A stretch of DNA of 64,000 nt from Heterobilharzia americana (GCA_944470555.2 OX104127.1:111814741-111878740), one strand, 5' to 3'; shown: positions 10,521-22,624, numbered from the stretch's first letter. Notes: a model not told the origin generated them from the letters alone. A program made the numbers and translations.

Positions 10521-11310
10521 AATTTTTCCCTCCGGTTCCTAGTGGAACAAAGGGATTCAGTAGCACATCTCCATTTCACTCTGTTCTCTCCAATCTTTTG
10601 AACCTCACTCCACGACTGCCCAGAAGCTCTCATTTCTTCCTCACATGATCTCCTTCATGTCACTCTCGCCTCGGATATCCAAATCGTCGAGTCTCTTTCG
10701 GTCCCAATCGAGGGCATGACCTAGCACGTGATGTCCCAAATCGGTCTTCTCAGTTTATGCCCAACCCATCTCCACTACCTTCTGCATATTTGTTGAGCGA
10801 TAGGTTCTTGGTTGTTTCGTCACCAGCCAGAGTTCCTTGTTGCTTATTCTTTCTGGCCATCTGATCTAATATTCAGTATCGAGTGGGTGTATGCTGTAGC
10901 TGCTGATGAATGACTGCAGTTTGTTGGAAATGCTTTTCGTGACACGCCAAGTCTCTCAACCATCACATAGAAGTTGTGACTTACTTGACTGATATTAGTG
11001 TTGAAAATCCGGATCTTGTCCACGCTTTATGCTGAGTGTAGATCACCACACTGATTTCAGATTGATGAAAGCCTGTCTTGCTCTTCCGATCCTGGTTTTG
11101 ACATCCTCGTCTGTGCCGCCTGTAGTTGAAACGATGCTGCCTTGCCTAGATAGGTGAAAGAGGCAACTTCCCATTGATGGTGATTAGCGCCTCTTGTCGT
11201 TGATGTTGTTGTTGGTTGGGCATCTTCATCTCCTACCTGCAGCCTGCAGCTTGTTCGACTTCACTTGAGAATGTGTCGTAGAAGTATTTTTTGTCTGATA
11301 TAATGTTGTC
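10521..11310 (-). mobile_element. RTE-clade LINE, copy 2, deleted
   Basis: Minus-strand RTE fragment. It starts from the 3' end at about 10525 (reverse complement of CACTAGGAACCGGAGGG) and runs through the post-RT tail to about 11231. It then jumps to linker-like sequence (11232-11310) that in copy 3 lies near 11740-11800. About 1.1 kb of RT sequence is therefore missing. 10521-11231 is a nearly perfect inverted copy of 12901-13615, whereas 11232-11310 is visibly more diverged from its counterpart. That abrupt change suggests conversion between the arms. No usable reading frame remains. Confidence 0.8.
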
Positions 11311-11694
11311 AAGCTGAACAGTTAAGTTTTGTTAACCAATTGACTGGAAGCCTAAGACTTAGGTTTCAAGTTTTTTTGCACTCGTTGTCAGTGAGTCTCT
11401 GTTACCCTGAGGAAACTGATGTTCCGTCAATGTTTTGAACCAGCATCACTTACTGTCACTGTCATAGACATTCATTTATTCAAGCTCCGAATAATCAAGC
11501 GTAGGACTGGACTATGTACACAAGTGGTTAACCGATGCCAATGTCTAGCCCTTAATGTTGAGCACTTAACAAATTCAATCATGCAAAGTCGTTACCGGTA
11601 GTGAATGTCAAGACAAAATAACCGCATAAGTTACTCGTTGACTTATTCACGTGTACTTAAGTGCGTTATGCGAAGATCACCTGGCTATCAGTTC
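11311..11694. other. Spacer between opposed RTE copies
   Basis: Unique-looking sequence of about 380 bp. A 60-codon ORF at 11419-11601 matches nothing I know. Confidence 0.45.
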
Positions 11695-13615
11695 TAATTC
11701 ATGAAGTGAAGAGGAGTGCGCGCAAAGACAAAAGACACTTCTCTGACACATTGGCAAGTGAAGCAGAACAGGCTGCAGACTGCAAGTAGGAGAGACAGAG
11801 ACCTGACAACATTATATCAAATAACCAGGATATTCACCATCTGGGAGGAAAGAGATCAACACAAATGGAATGAATGAAAGATAGTGAAGGAGAGTTAGTT
11901 AGCAAAGAGGAGAAACAGAGGAAGCTATGAGCTGATCACTTCAAAAAGCTCTTGAATCGAACACCACCTGCAACTCATTCAGAAATATCGCCATCAGCCC
12001 AGCCGCAGAACTGCAAGTGAACACAGGCCCTCTGATAAATGCCGAAGTCCTGAAAGCCTTAAGGCTCCTGAAGTGCAGGAAAGCATCAGGACCAGATGGA
12101 ATTCCGCCAGAAGCATTGAGAATGGAGGCACAGACAACAGCGGACATGTTCACACCGCTACTACAGATGGTTTGGAACGAAGGAAGGGAAGGTACCTGCC
12201 GACTGATTGGAGGAAGGGTTACCTTGTCAAACTGCCGAAGAATGGCAACCTAAGCCTTTGCAAGAACTGGCGAGGAATCATGCTCTTCTCCACTTCAAAC
12301 AAAACATTATGCTGCATCATCCTGGAGAGACTAAAGGATGTACTGGATTCAAAACTACGACCAGAACAGGCTGGATTCAAGAAGTACAAATCATGTGTGA
12401 ATCTAACTGCGACACTACGCTACACATCATCATAGAACGGCAGTCAACTCTTTACCTCAACTTCATCGACTTTGAGAAGGCCTTCGACAGCGTTGCCTGA
12501 GAAGTAATTTGGAAACTGCTTCAACACTAAGGAGTGCCAAAAATCTTTATCAACCTCATTCAACAGTTATACGAAGACGCCACACGCCAAACAATTCACA
12601 ATGAGAAGCTCAGTGACGCCTTTGAAGTGAAGACGAGGGACACGGGTAAGATAAGGCTACCGCCTACTATCACTTTTGATCCTTCTGATTGTGGTGGACT
12701 GGACCATGCGGCAAACTGTCAGAGGTGAGGAGATAGGCATACGCTAGCTGGAGCGATGAAATGAACCTAGAAGGTTTGAATTTCGCCGACGACTAGTCGC
12801 ACAAACTCGAAGATGTGAAGGTGAAAACCAACAAGTTGACAGAAGAGGAAGGGCAGCGAAGACGGAACTTCCTTCAAGTGATCGTAGAGAAGACAGAAGT
12901 GGTGAAGATACCCAACCAACAACAACATCAACGACAAGAGGCGCTAATCACCATCAATGGGAAGTTGCCTCTTTCACCTATCTAGGCAAGGCAGCATCGT
13001 TTCAACTACAGGCGGCACAGACGAGGATGTCAAAACCAGGATCGGAAGAGCAAGACAGGCTTTCATCAATCTGAAATCAGTGTGGTGATCTACACTCAGC
13101 ATAAAGCGTGGACAAGATCCGGATTTTCAACACTAATATCAGTCAAGTAAGTCACAACTTCTATGTGATGGTTGAGAGACTTGGCGTGTCACGAAAAGCA
13201 TTTCCAACAAACTGCAGTCATTCATCAGCAGCTACAGCATACACCCACTCGATACTGAATATTAGATCAGATGGCCAGAAAGAATAAGCAACAAGGAACT
13301 CTGGCTGGTGACGAAACAACCAAGAACCTATCGCTCAACAAATATGCAGAAGGTAGTGGAGATGGGTTGGGCATAAACTGAGAAGACCGATTTGGGACAT
13401 CACGTGCTAGGTCATGCCCTCGATTGGGACCGAAAGAGACTCGACGATTTGGATATCCGAGGCGAGAGTGACATGAAGGAGATCATGTGAGGAAGAAATG
13501 AGAGCTTCTGGGCAGTCGTGGAGTGAGGTTCAAAAGATTGGAGAGAACAGAGTGAAATGGAGATGTGCTACTGAATCCCTCTGTTCCACTAGGAACCGGA
13601 GGGCAAAATTATTAT
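11695..13615 (+). mobile_element. RTE-clade LINE, copy 3, 5' truncated
   Basis: Plus-strand RTE copy that lacks the endonuclease. It begins in the endonuclease-RT linker at about 11695 (GAAGTGAAGAGGAGTGCGC also occurs, reversed, near 41700-41725), passes through the RT (about 12010-12800) and ends after TTCCACTAGGAACCGGAGGG at about 13601 with an AT-rich tail. Frames change several times. It lies opposite copy 2, and the two share 3' arms of about 700 bp. Confidence 0.85.
12010..12800 (+). pseudogene. RTE reverse transcriptase, broken
   Basis: Fragments in all three forward frames follow the RTE RT order. KCRKASGPDGIPPEALRM is at about 12074-12127. KGYLVKLPKNGNLSLCKNW appears next, with RGIMLFSTSNKTLC and LRPEQAGFKKYKSC after it. 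NFIDFEKAFDSVA (motif A, catalytic D in F-x-D) is near 12461-12499. KIFINLIQQLYEDATRQ follows. LNFADD (motif C) sits at 12776-12793, immediately followed by a TAG. The RQGCLLSP block between motifs A and C is not readable, so part of the palm is lost or frameshifted. Confidence 0.85.
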
Positions 13616-13916
13616 AATTCTAATAAGTATTATCTGATTGCAAATAAACTTACTCGTTGGTTGCATCAGTGATATTTTAGGCAAATTCATTGCAGAACCT
13701 AGTTTAAGTTAATTGGTGGTATCTTAATGTCGACGGACAAGAACTCCAGTCTGATGCTGTAATAAGGTGAAGTCAATATTGGACTGATTTTGTTGAATAA
13801 TTCAGCACTAGTTACTAATGCTGCTGTCACAATGCGGAATTTTGCGTATTATTAAATCGAGCACTTTCTGCATGGGTCTGTCGAAAGATAACACATACTT
13901 TGTTTTATTTGATGGA
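13616..13916. other. Spacer
   Basis: AT-rich, no feature seen. Confidence 0.45.
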
Positions 13917-14108
13917 TATTGGCTAGCAGTGAAGCCTAGAACGTTTGCCACGTCATATTTATGACTCGTCGGCTGGATGTACCCGCCTATCAGTAAGTGA
14001 TGGTGCCCCCGTGAGACTCAAACCCAGCACGCATCGCTTTAAAAGCCAGAGCTTTTTCCACTAGGCTACTTATTTACGATAGCCGCTCTATATGCAACGG
14101 GGGCATAG
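13917..14108 (-). mobile_element. Smα-like hammerhead SINE, family A copy 1
   Basis: Minus-strand tRNA-derived head (about 14000-14108, B-box-like GGGTTTGAGTCTC at about 14013-14025) followed by a hammerhead segment (13921-13986). The order and wording match the copy at 50218-50410, including GCTAGCC at the 3' end and GGGTACATCCAG before the core. The core is damaged: CCGACGA in place of CUGANGA and GTGG in place of GAAA, so cleavage is unlikely. Stem II reads GTCAT/ATGAC and still pairs. Confidence 0.75.
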
Positions 14109-14159
14109 TTTTTATATTGGAACCTGTTATTTTCCGTTATTAACTGATGTGATCTGCCG

Positions 14160-14345
14160 GTTTCTGTTGACATATCGGATCCTTTGCAGATGCCTCGATA
14201 TACCTGGTGGTTTCACTTCTGACAAGTCTCAAATAGGACAAGACGTATGTCTCGGATTGCACTGCTAACCGCTATCCAAACGTAATATCACTGGTTAAAT
14301 CAAGGCTTCCGCACAGGAGCTCATATGCCAACAGTAGTAATCCAG
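14160..14345 (+). mobile_element. Smα-like SINE, family A copy 2, rearranged
   Basis: A plus-strand hammerhead relic at about 14205-14272: core CTGACAA, then AAATAGGAC, AAGA where GAAA is expected, and GGATTGCACTGCTAACC as the 3' stem I strand. It continues into a tail with GGAGCTCATATGCCAACAG (14317-14335), like the tail at 34395-34445. Directly upstream, 14160-14203 is the same tail in the opposite orientation (GGATCC-TTGCAGATGCCTCG). The element is therefore internally inverted. It has no recognisable tRNA head. Confidence 0.6.
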
Positions 14346-15059
14346 GATTGTTATCCACTATGATGACAAACAAAACATGATTCTGTTAGTTTGCTTAATT
14401 CCACTAATTGCTTGACTAAAAGCAACATGCTGTAAAATACGAAACAAAATGACCAAAACATGATTTTAGGGGTAAAACTTTTGAAAATAGCTAATCAGAA
14501 TCAAAGAAAAATATTGAACGGTATATGTCTTCTGTGGCCACAAATATATTGCCTACTTTAGGCAGATATTGCTTATAGTAAAACGTCGTAAGGAACATCA
14601 ATCGATATGTGGGACTGAAGTACCCACTTAATTTATCCCCTGGATGTGTGGATTGTAAATAATCCAAGATAAACTAGGTAAAGCATTGATACCGAAATCG
14701 TGTACAACAGAAAACCGAATCTTTGAAGATATCTGCATTACAGACCTGTATTCGCAACAAAAAGCAATAAATGGGAAATATTTCACTCACGATGTTGTTC
14801 TACCAGCCATCATTATTGTATTACTGGTGAAAAGTATAGCCTTAATTTGAAGGAAAGATTTCCAAATATTCTGGTTTTTCTCAAACATACAGTTTCATAT
14901 CACTCTGCCTGGTGAATTATAGCACCAGTATTATCATTGTACGCAGTTTTAAGCATTGAACACCAAGTTAGAGTGCACTTCTGTGTCTCGTCACTTCGCT
15001 TGGTGCCCACACCCAGAAACTTGGTTGAAAAAGTGCAATCGCTAAGGAATAACACCAGT
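14346..15059. other. AT-rich stretch with no gene seen
   Basis: No ORF or repeat match was recognised in about 700 bp. Confidence 0.45.
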
Positions 15060-15290
15060 GTCGGTTACTACCTGGTGACAGACTAATGTACACAGCCAAA
15101 TCCTTCAGGAGGTCAGTCATGAACCGGATAGTTTACTGGTTAAGTCAATGATTTTATCATTTCAAATCAACAAACGAAAATTCAATTTCCTCAAGGGTAC
15201 AAAAATAACTCATTGATGAGTGCCAACAATCACGAAACCTACGTCTAGAGCTTCTTTCCGATTAACCCTGACCACCTGATGCAATGAAGT
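15060..15290 (+). mobile_element. Family C SINE relic with hammerhead-like core, copy 1
   Basis: The segment near 15211-15260 reads TTGATGA, GTGCCAACAATCAC (stem II with GTG/CAC ends), GAA, ACCTACGT and then C. This is the hammerhead order CUGAUGA-stem II-GAAA-stem III-cleavage base, with C3 changed to T. The wording resembles 21982-22020 and 30077-30115. The tRNA-like head is not clear in this copy and stem I does not pair well, so it is an old relic. Confidence 0.5.
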
Positions 15291-16200
15291 TATTTCAAAA
15301 ATTAGAAATGATCAAGATGGTTTAACACAGAATTATATCTTTTAAATGATATGATACATCAGTGTTGTCTATTTTTACAAACTAACAGAGTCTGCTTGAT
15401 GTACCCATTTAGTTCATTGAATTTTATTAGGATATTGTTTTAAAGTCTTTATTAAAGAGGAATATGCAGTACTTTAATATTCTGATCAATTCATTCAATT
15501 TCACAGTACAAAGTTTTATTACACCCATTTAGATATTTTCTCAAGTAAAATTTCGGTCAGCCATAGGTTAGCATTCATTATCTTATTAATTAACTTCTTT
15601 TCTATCTTTCACAATATACTTTAAATCAGATTTATTTTGACTAGACCTCACAGTAATAAAATATGACGACAGTTATTTTTCTGAAAATACTGCTTCTCTC
15701 GACAGAAGAAAAAGAGAAGGTTACAGTAATGAAATTAGTTGGGCTATTTCATTTCATAATTATATTTCTTAAAAAAATAATACATAAAAATAATTCACAC
15801 AAAACAAGTAGATTGGCGAATGAAGTTATTTTACATAAACTTGAAAAATTTGCCTTTTTAGACTCTGTTCCATGATTCCATTAAACCATTCGAAATACTT
15901 AAAATATTTCATAAAAATAATTAGTTATATATAAGATTTTGGCTGAATGTTCAAGACAAAAAACATTTCAGTGAACAGTTGTTTTCAACAACTTTAAAGT
16001 TATGAATCATTGAATAATGTTACATAATAATAAAAAGTATAAGTCATATGGAAAACGTTTCAATGTTAAAACTGTCAGTGTTATAGGTAAATGGAAATCG
16101 AATAAAAAGGATAAATGTAAATGTTTAAGATAGGACTACAGTCGATTTTATTTGATGTAAATATACTGAAATAAGCATGTAGTTATGCACTCACTTTGAA
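15291..16200. other. AT-rich stretch with no gene seen
   Basis: A 70-codon lysine-rich ORF (15663-15875) has no recognisable family and lies in very AT-rich sequence. I treat it as chance. Confidence 0.45.
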
Positions 16201-16204
16201 CAAA

Positions 16205-17070
16205 TGGTCAACTCGGTCATACCACCCCACTTTATCATCCCAGTTCTCATGAACAATGTTTGCTTAAATTCGCTGAGAAAGATATTTTTGAGTGTCTCAA
16301 ATCCTTCAACTCTTTATACAGCTTGGTTCCGGATAGCATTTCAAATTTTATGCCTCTAAAATGTGCAGATATATTATGCTATTCACTCACTAACATATTT
16401 AGTAAATCACTTTCCGATAACTTCCAGTACATAAGTCCATGGCTTCAGGACCATTTTTGAAATTTCCTCCGGTTGCAGTTAATTCTGTGTTCTTAAAGAC
16501 AACAGTAAAGCTAATATCACCTGTGTTTTAATCCTCACTGTAGGTTTTCACAGATCCCAATCAATTTATCCATCAATTTCAAAGAAGTACTCTGAATGCC
16601 AACACTGCCATATATCACAATATTCCTTATAATCTTGGTAGAAATGCGAAATATGTCATGTATGCCTTCTTAGACTATACTCCAGTATTTGATTCTGTCT
16701 CAAGACCTATCTCACTGCATAGTCTACCCAGGACACATACTAAGTACTGTATTATCAACTGATTGTATTCCAATTTCTCTGGAAGAAAGTAGAACACAGT
16801 TCACAGCCTCTTCTTTTGTCCCCTATGAACGACTGCATCCTATATGTTATTCTTCATTGGTCCTCCTTATTCTTCTATGGGTTGTTGAAAAAAGACTTCG
16901 CTGCACTGCGCAGAAACTTAAATATTATCAGCAGAACTGGTGGCCTGCCTCTAACCCTTCTAAGTGACACCACTGTGAAGCAACATCCTAACACAAGTAA
17001 AAAGATGATAGGAGTTATTTTATCAGACAACCTGCATCCTCAGACAAGACCGGGAGCAGGTATTTAAAAC
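16205..17070 (+). mobile_element. CR1/jockey-type LINE relic
   Basis: Plus-strand LINE debris. The frame at 16260-16460 reads IFECLKSFNSLYSLVPDSIS and then LKCADILCYSLTNIFSKSLS. This fits the segment before the palm in CR1/jockey elements: L-K-S...G-PD-I-N, K-CA-L-PLT-IFN-SL. A second piece near 16648-16700 reads AKYVMYAFLDYTPVFDSVS, which is RT motif A (FLDY-x-x-A-FDSV). A third, at about 16870-17060, contains LLKKDFAALRRNL and KKMIGVILSDN. Stops and frame changes are frequent. This family differs from both the RTE copies and the LINE at 22850-25530. Confidence 0.65.
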
Positions 17071-19889
17071 TTTATACACGTACTAGTAAATATAAAAACT
17101 GTACCGCATCTTATTCAACTTATATCCCATTCCAAGAAGAAAGTGTAAGAAGTGAACTAAGTAATCAACTTTTTTGAGACCAAGTTAGTTACAGACTATA
17201 CAGCTTGCTGTTATTTATGTATTATGAATCCAATTATGAACATGACTGCTTACTTAAGTCAACCGTATTTTTCAAAATAGTTGTAGATGGAGTAAACATT
17301 TTCACTCATTTTATTCCAGATATCTGGAAAATTTCACTAACATTAAAATAAAAGAATGAAGAACTGTTGAACTACAGAAGTGAATCTTGAAAGTCGTACG
17401 ATTACTTTGAGATGAATATGAGTGATAAATTCTGCTTGAAAAGTCGTCCAGTAAATAATACTTAGTCAAATAAACAACCTAATATGGAATTAAACTGCAC
17501 CTCAATGCCAAAGTTTCACACTTACATACATATAGTTTTGACCTACGAAAATCTCTTAGACCACAGATATATGACCATAAAGGGGAGTCACCATTACATG
17601 AGTATAACTTATGACATATGAGCTTATTCACCAAAATGTTGATATTGCCCCAAAAATACATTATGCTTTGCGTGCGCATTTCAGCTGACAAAGCGTATCG
17701 TCTTTACTGACTGGTACGACAAAAATGTTTTTAGGTGAACAAATGAAGCTGGGTGGGAACAAAATGCGTAGCTCAAACGAATACATTGAATTATTGTATG
17801 ACCGGCAGGAAATAGACCTGAGATTAAAGGTTTGAATTCATTGGCTGGTTAGGGAACTTCTGCATATTCCTTCCTAAAAACCGGTAGTACATGAAGTGAC
17901 TTCCAGTTGTCTAATCGCGGTTACAGATTTATAAAGTGCTGAATATTCGATCTCATTTTTTTCAGTGACTTCATGGGTCTGGGACACTTTCCATACTAAA
18001 TCCTTTTGTGTCAGCAAACCTCTTCCAAAGTCATTGGGAACAATTAATCTGAAAGTTAACACGTTTACATATGATAAATCTGGAACCACTTACAGAGGGT
18101 TTATAAAGTGCAGAACTTGGATCTCTGAGAATACCAAAAATATTAGAATTAAGAAATTCACAAGGCCAGATACCAGGTCACATGACTGACAGGCAAAAAA
18201 ATTTGAAATGTCTTCGTAACTGAAAATGGTTGAAAAAAATTTTTCTTTGGGTTCCTGGAAAGATTTACTTAAATGGAAGGAATGTGAGCTTGTAGAATAT
18301 AATTTATCTGTTTATTTTTTTAACCTCGATTCCTCAATTCACTATGTCACATATTGTATAGCAAATAGCTTAAATAAAGCTTATCCTATTATGTTCAGTA
18401 TGTTATAAAGCATTACTTAAATCATTTGTTTAAAGTTGACTGAAAACTGAGAATTCTGTAAGAAAAATTGAACACACTAGATTTGATGTCCATTTATCGG
18501 CTAGTAAGATGTGATATTTTTCATCTGCATACTAATTTGATAGATTGGACAAAGAAGTTAATGCACAATTCCCCTCCAAGTATTTGATTTCTTCATTCAT
18601 AAACAGACTATGAATAACGAGGAATGAACACTGATGAAGAGATTACAGTGTAGAAGCTTGCATGAAGAAAGATTGCGATGTTAAAAGCGTTTTTCAAATC
18701 TACTCTTAACACCCCACTAAATTCGCAATTTATTCACTAAAAAGATTTTAGTCAGAAAAAAAACGTATGAAACTGTATCCTTAGCTAAGACTACATAATA
18801 ATTGCCGTATACTGAAATAGTTTCAAGATAATGTAAAGCGAGCCATGCATGTTTTTGGTCTTGATAACCACAGATATATTAGGGGTTACAGACTTCAGTA
18901 TGCATATTCATAAGATGTATTCAAAATCTCGAAGTTACTCAGATCGACCATTGGAATTCTAAACCAAGTCATTTAGAAATTCTGTGTGACAGTGTTGTGT
19001 AGCTGGGGTCGTATGTAGACATTGTTTTAAATAGTTGTACAAAAAATGATATGTCAGCAGCAGTATTACGTCAGGACGATTCGTGTATCGTAGTCTAGAT
19101 AAATAGCTCGAGAAGGATTTTAATTTGCAAACTCTTCGATTTGAGTTCTAACTTCAAAAATGCAGATGAATGTAAGTCAAACGCATGACTACAACTGTTG
19201 TAATTTATTCAAGAGAAGATCGCTATAGTGATATGAAGCCTTATACATTGAATTAGTACAAACGAAATTTACTAAACAACATGAAAACTAATCCTCATGC
19301 TTATCACTTTTATGTGCATAATATATATATATTTTTCATTTTGAGGATAAGTTATGCAGGCTTATTTTACTTTAGAAGTCAACACGAAAAGATATCAGAT
19401 TTCTGCTAAATTTTATCTTATAACGTAAGGTCATCTTTATTGTTGCCGCCGCTTAGTTCACACCAATTACATAGTTTATAATCGGAAATGATTTTGTCCT
19501 TATTTTTGTTTGATAAAGATAAATTAATATCTTTCACATTCATTATTCCTATTTAATTACCTTGTAAGCATACCAAACAATGGTCCGTGCATAAAAATTC
19601 TGCCACTGGTTAACTATGGTATACTCTACCAGTAAGAATATGAACATGAAATATCTTAAAAGTAATACATTAGTCAAACTTCAGTGACGGGAAATTCATC
19701 TAGCCTCATAAGTTCGCAAATATATCGTTATTCCAATGCAAAAGAGATTGTGAAAAACATTTTCTATCTGCAGATACGTCAACTAGCATCTCGTCTTCTC
19801 AAGGATGAATGCTCCTAAAAAAGGAGTAAACTTTATCGATGAGTTTACCTTTAATAATCATAGTTTGGTAGACTGTAGCATGGATCAAG
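17071..19889. other. AT-rich region, one short direct repeat
   Basis: About 2.8 kb with no credible gene. The phrase TTTATAAAGTGC-GAA occurs twice, at about 17928-17944 and 18099-18115, inside similar context (TTACAGA before, GATCTC after). This suggests an old ~170 bp duplication. Confidence 0.45.
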
Positions 19890-20115
19890 AGTAATAATTA
19901 AAGCTGAAATGAAAAGCTCTGTCGCCGAAAGATTCGACCCAGTGACCTCTGGATTACTGGACCAGCAATATACTGACTGAGCTACGTGGCCCAGATACTT
20001 GCCTGGTCTTAACATTAGTTTGTTCACCAAAGAATTTTACCTGGTCGTTTCCATTTCCCCTGCAATCATAACTTCGTATCAGTACCATCCACCAGCCAAA
20101 TCACAGTTATCACAG
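19890..20115 (-). mobile_element. tRNA-headed SINE, family D copy 2
   Basis: On the minus strand the head reads GGGCCACGTAGCTCAGTCAG (about 19994 down to 19975, A box) and then CACTGGGTCGAATCTTTCGG (about 19941 down to 19922, B box). TTTTCATTTCAGCTTTAATT follows, matching the tail of the 520-775 copy. The ends of the head do not pair as an acceptor stem, so it is not a working tRNA. Confidence 0.6.
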
Positions 20116-21735
20116 ATACTTCAGTCGAAAGTCAGTACAATGCTTCATTTCTGTAATTCAGCTCGATTTGGAGTAAGATAGTGGGTTTTTGAAGGACAGA
20201 AGGTGTGACTATGATGAACAGGAAGTTGCTCACCACACAATCACAAGACAAGGTCTGTTGGCCAGTGGTAACCTAGAAGGCAGTTATCGTTATGTTACAA
20301 CTAGCTACGTGATGATGGGAGACCGAAGAAGAAGTCATACAGCTGAATGATCGGGTTATTACTGACTGGTTGATTAAATAAATTAACTTGGCAAGTGATC
20401 TTAGAAAAGATAATTTTCGTTATCGTTTATCAAGCTAGATATAGACTCTTTGATGAGGTAGAAAATTCGGGACTGCACAGGATGGACACACTTCCCAAAA
20501 TGAAATATTATTCATGGAAGGCAGTTTATAGAAGCTGAATTTAATCATCAGAAAAAACATTTGCATCACATTATATCTTAGTCAACTTTTTCTTGACCTG
20601 TGATGTTACGTGCAGCATGGAAAAGTGACTGATTGTTAATAATTATATGTGAATAATGTAAAAATAATTTCAGTCAGTTATTTGTATAATTTCACTTGAA
20701 TTAAAGGATGACTAGACCTATAGATAATGTTTTGGGATAAGCAATTAAAACAGCATCTTCATCTTCACTGGCTTAACATTCTAAGATGAGAATGACCATA
20801 TACTGAGGAGTTTATTACAGCTGGATATTCCAAAAACAAGATTTATCTTTATGGTATAACTGCTGCACATTGAAGTAGTTGCCTACTTTGGGAATTAGTC
20901 TTCAGATGTAGAAACATTTGCATAAATCACATATGGTGATCAGTAACTCGTCCACCTTGACCACCGAATTGTATAAATTTTAAATACCAGAAAGTGAGTA
21001 GTTTTTGTCAAATCTTCACATGTGCCTCTCTAAACATTACTCGAAAGTACAGAAAACCGAATAAAATCCCTGTATACTGGCTGTAAACATACAAAGGCGA
21101 TATGCTGTTTACAATTAGGTCTTCAACACCAACAAAGGGGAAATTTTAAACACCATTCCTCTTAAGAAACTGCAGTGTACAGTCAAATATAATTAAAATA
21201 GTCTATATCTTCCTCTTGACACACTCAACTTGTTCAAGTGTATTTCGTGTTCACTTGTATCCACTTGAAAACTAATTCATAGCATCCAGCAGCTTATTGC
21301 GTTACACGCATAAACATGTACACATATAGGTACTGACATACTTGTTGATTTAATAATTTGTTCATATTACGAAATCAACAAAGCTAATAAATGTTTACTT
21401 TAGACAAGTTATAATTACTTTCTTGAAGATGAGGAAGAGTGGACTAGACTAAATCACCAATCACTTCTATATCTCCGTGGCGAGAAAAAACTTTTTTAAA
21501 GTATAAGAAAAACGAATCACCCTATCGCCTATTGGATACAGTATGTGATATTCGCAAAGATAAAGACTTTGTCTTAAATTGAATTCTTCTAAACAAATTA
21601 ATCAAGCATGTGAATTCAGATTTCATACAAGAGACTAAAATAAAACAAAAGTCGATTTCACTATCCCTGTAGTATATTTAGTAAACGTTTTATTAAAAGT
21701 TGCTTTAAAAACGACGAGATTTAACGAAATTAATA
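20116..21735. other. AT-rich stretch with no gene seen
   Basis: About 1.6 kb. No ORF of note and no match to the repeat families described here. Confidence 0.45.
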
Positions 21736-21739
21736 TGGC

Positions 21740-22165
21740 GAACTTGGTGAGCTTCTTAGCTTGGTGACCACATTGCAAAATGATCGATAGAACTCAGTCA
21801 GGGCTAGACAAGAGATGATTGGCTGCTTTTCAGTAACCAACTAATTTATCTAATAAAATCCCACAGAAGGTCAGTAGCGGACCGAATGGCTCAGTTGTAA
21901 CCTCGCTAACTGCAACACTGAGTGACGCACGTTCGAATTCGAGTGAAGATATCAGTTCCCACGAGGTTACCTATAAACCTGATGAAAGCCAACAAGCACA
22001 AGACCTAAGTCCAGGGCTTCCCTTAGATTGACTTCAACCGTCAAAAGTGCACTGCCTCCTACCTTGGTGGTCACGTCACAAAATGACCCATAGGATCCAG
22101 TCAGCAATCCGGACTAAATAGTATGAAATTCATTGCTCTCTTGTGAACAACCAATGAACTTGAGC
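21740..22165 (+). mobile_element. Family C SINE, copy 2, with partial head-to-tail repeat
   Basis: A leader with CTTGGTGACCACATTGCAAA (about 21760) runs into a tRNA-like head with AATGGCTCAGTTGTAACCTC (A box, about 21884-21903) and CACGTTCGAATTCGAGTG (B box, about 21929-21946). A segment then reads CTGATGA (21980-21986), AGCCAACAAGCAC, AAG, ACCTAAGT and C, a hammerhead order with a damaged stem II and GAAA box. From about 22060 a second leader begins (CTTGGTGGTCACGTCACAAA), so the element is a head-to-tail dimer cut off after its second 5' part. Confidence 0.65.
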
Positions 22166-22374
22166 ATTTCTGAAAATATCATTATAGTAATACATCATCA
22201 GTTGAATAACTACAAAATAGTATTTTTTAAAACTTTGCCGACTTTCGAGTGAATTATATTATTTCAAAAACATCAAAATATTGTATCTAGTATCATGTTA
22301 GTCCCTATTTTAAGCTTCCTTATCGGTTTACAGCACTGAATTTTTCTGCAAGTTTGGGGGTTTATGGGGATTTA

Positions 22375-22620
22375 TCGATTTCAACTTCGCATTCATCATG
22401 AACTGACATCAGTTGGAGGAACATTGAAAATCTGAGAGTACGGAACAACTGTTTCGTCCTAGTATGGGACTCCTAGGAAGCGCTCACCCATTGCCCGGCC
22501 GGGGATCGAATTAATCTAGTCTTCACTGATGACTAGCCTCGAGAGTTGACTCCCGAAGTTCCCATGAGAAGTCGTGACTGGTGGGGCAAACTTGGTGGAC
22601 GTGAGGAGAAATATTCAGCA
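22375..22620 (-). mobile_element. Hammerhead SINE, family B copy 2
   Basis: Minus-strand copy of the element at 4990-5275. The hammerhead segment (about 22447-22490) reads CCTAGGA, GTCC...GGAC, GAA, ACAG/TTGT, T. Stem II, the GAA box and stem III are intact and the cleavage triplet would be GTT. The 5' core heptamer has two changes (U4 and G5) that should abolish activity. A head with AATTCGATCCCCGG lies upstream on the minus strand. It lies head to head with copy 3. Confidence 0.7.
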
Positions 22621-22624
22621 GTGA

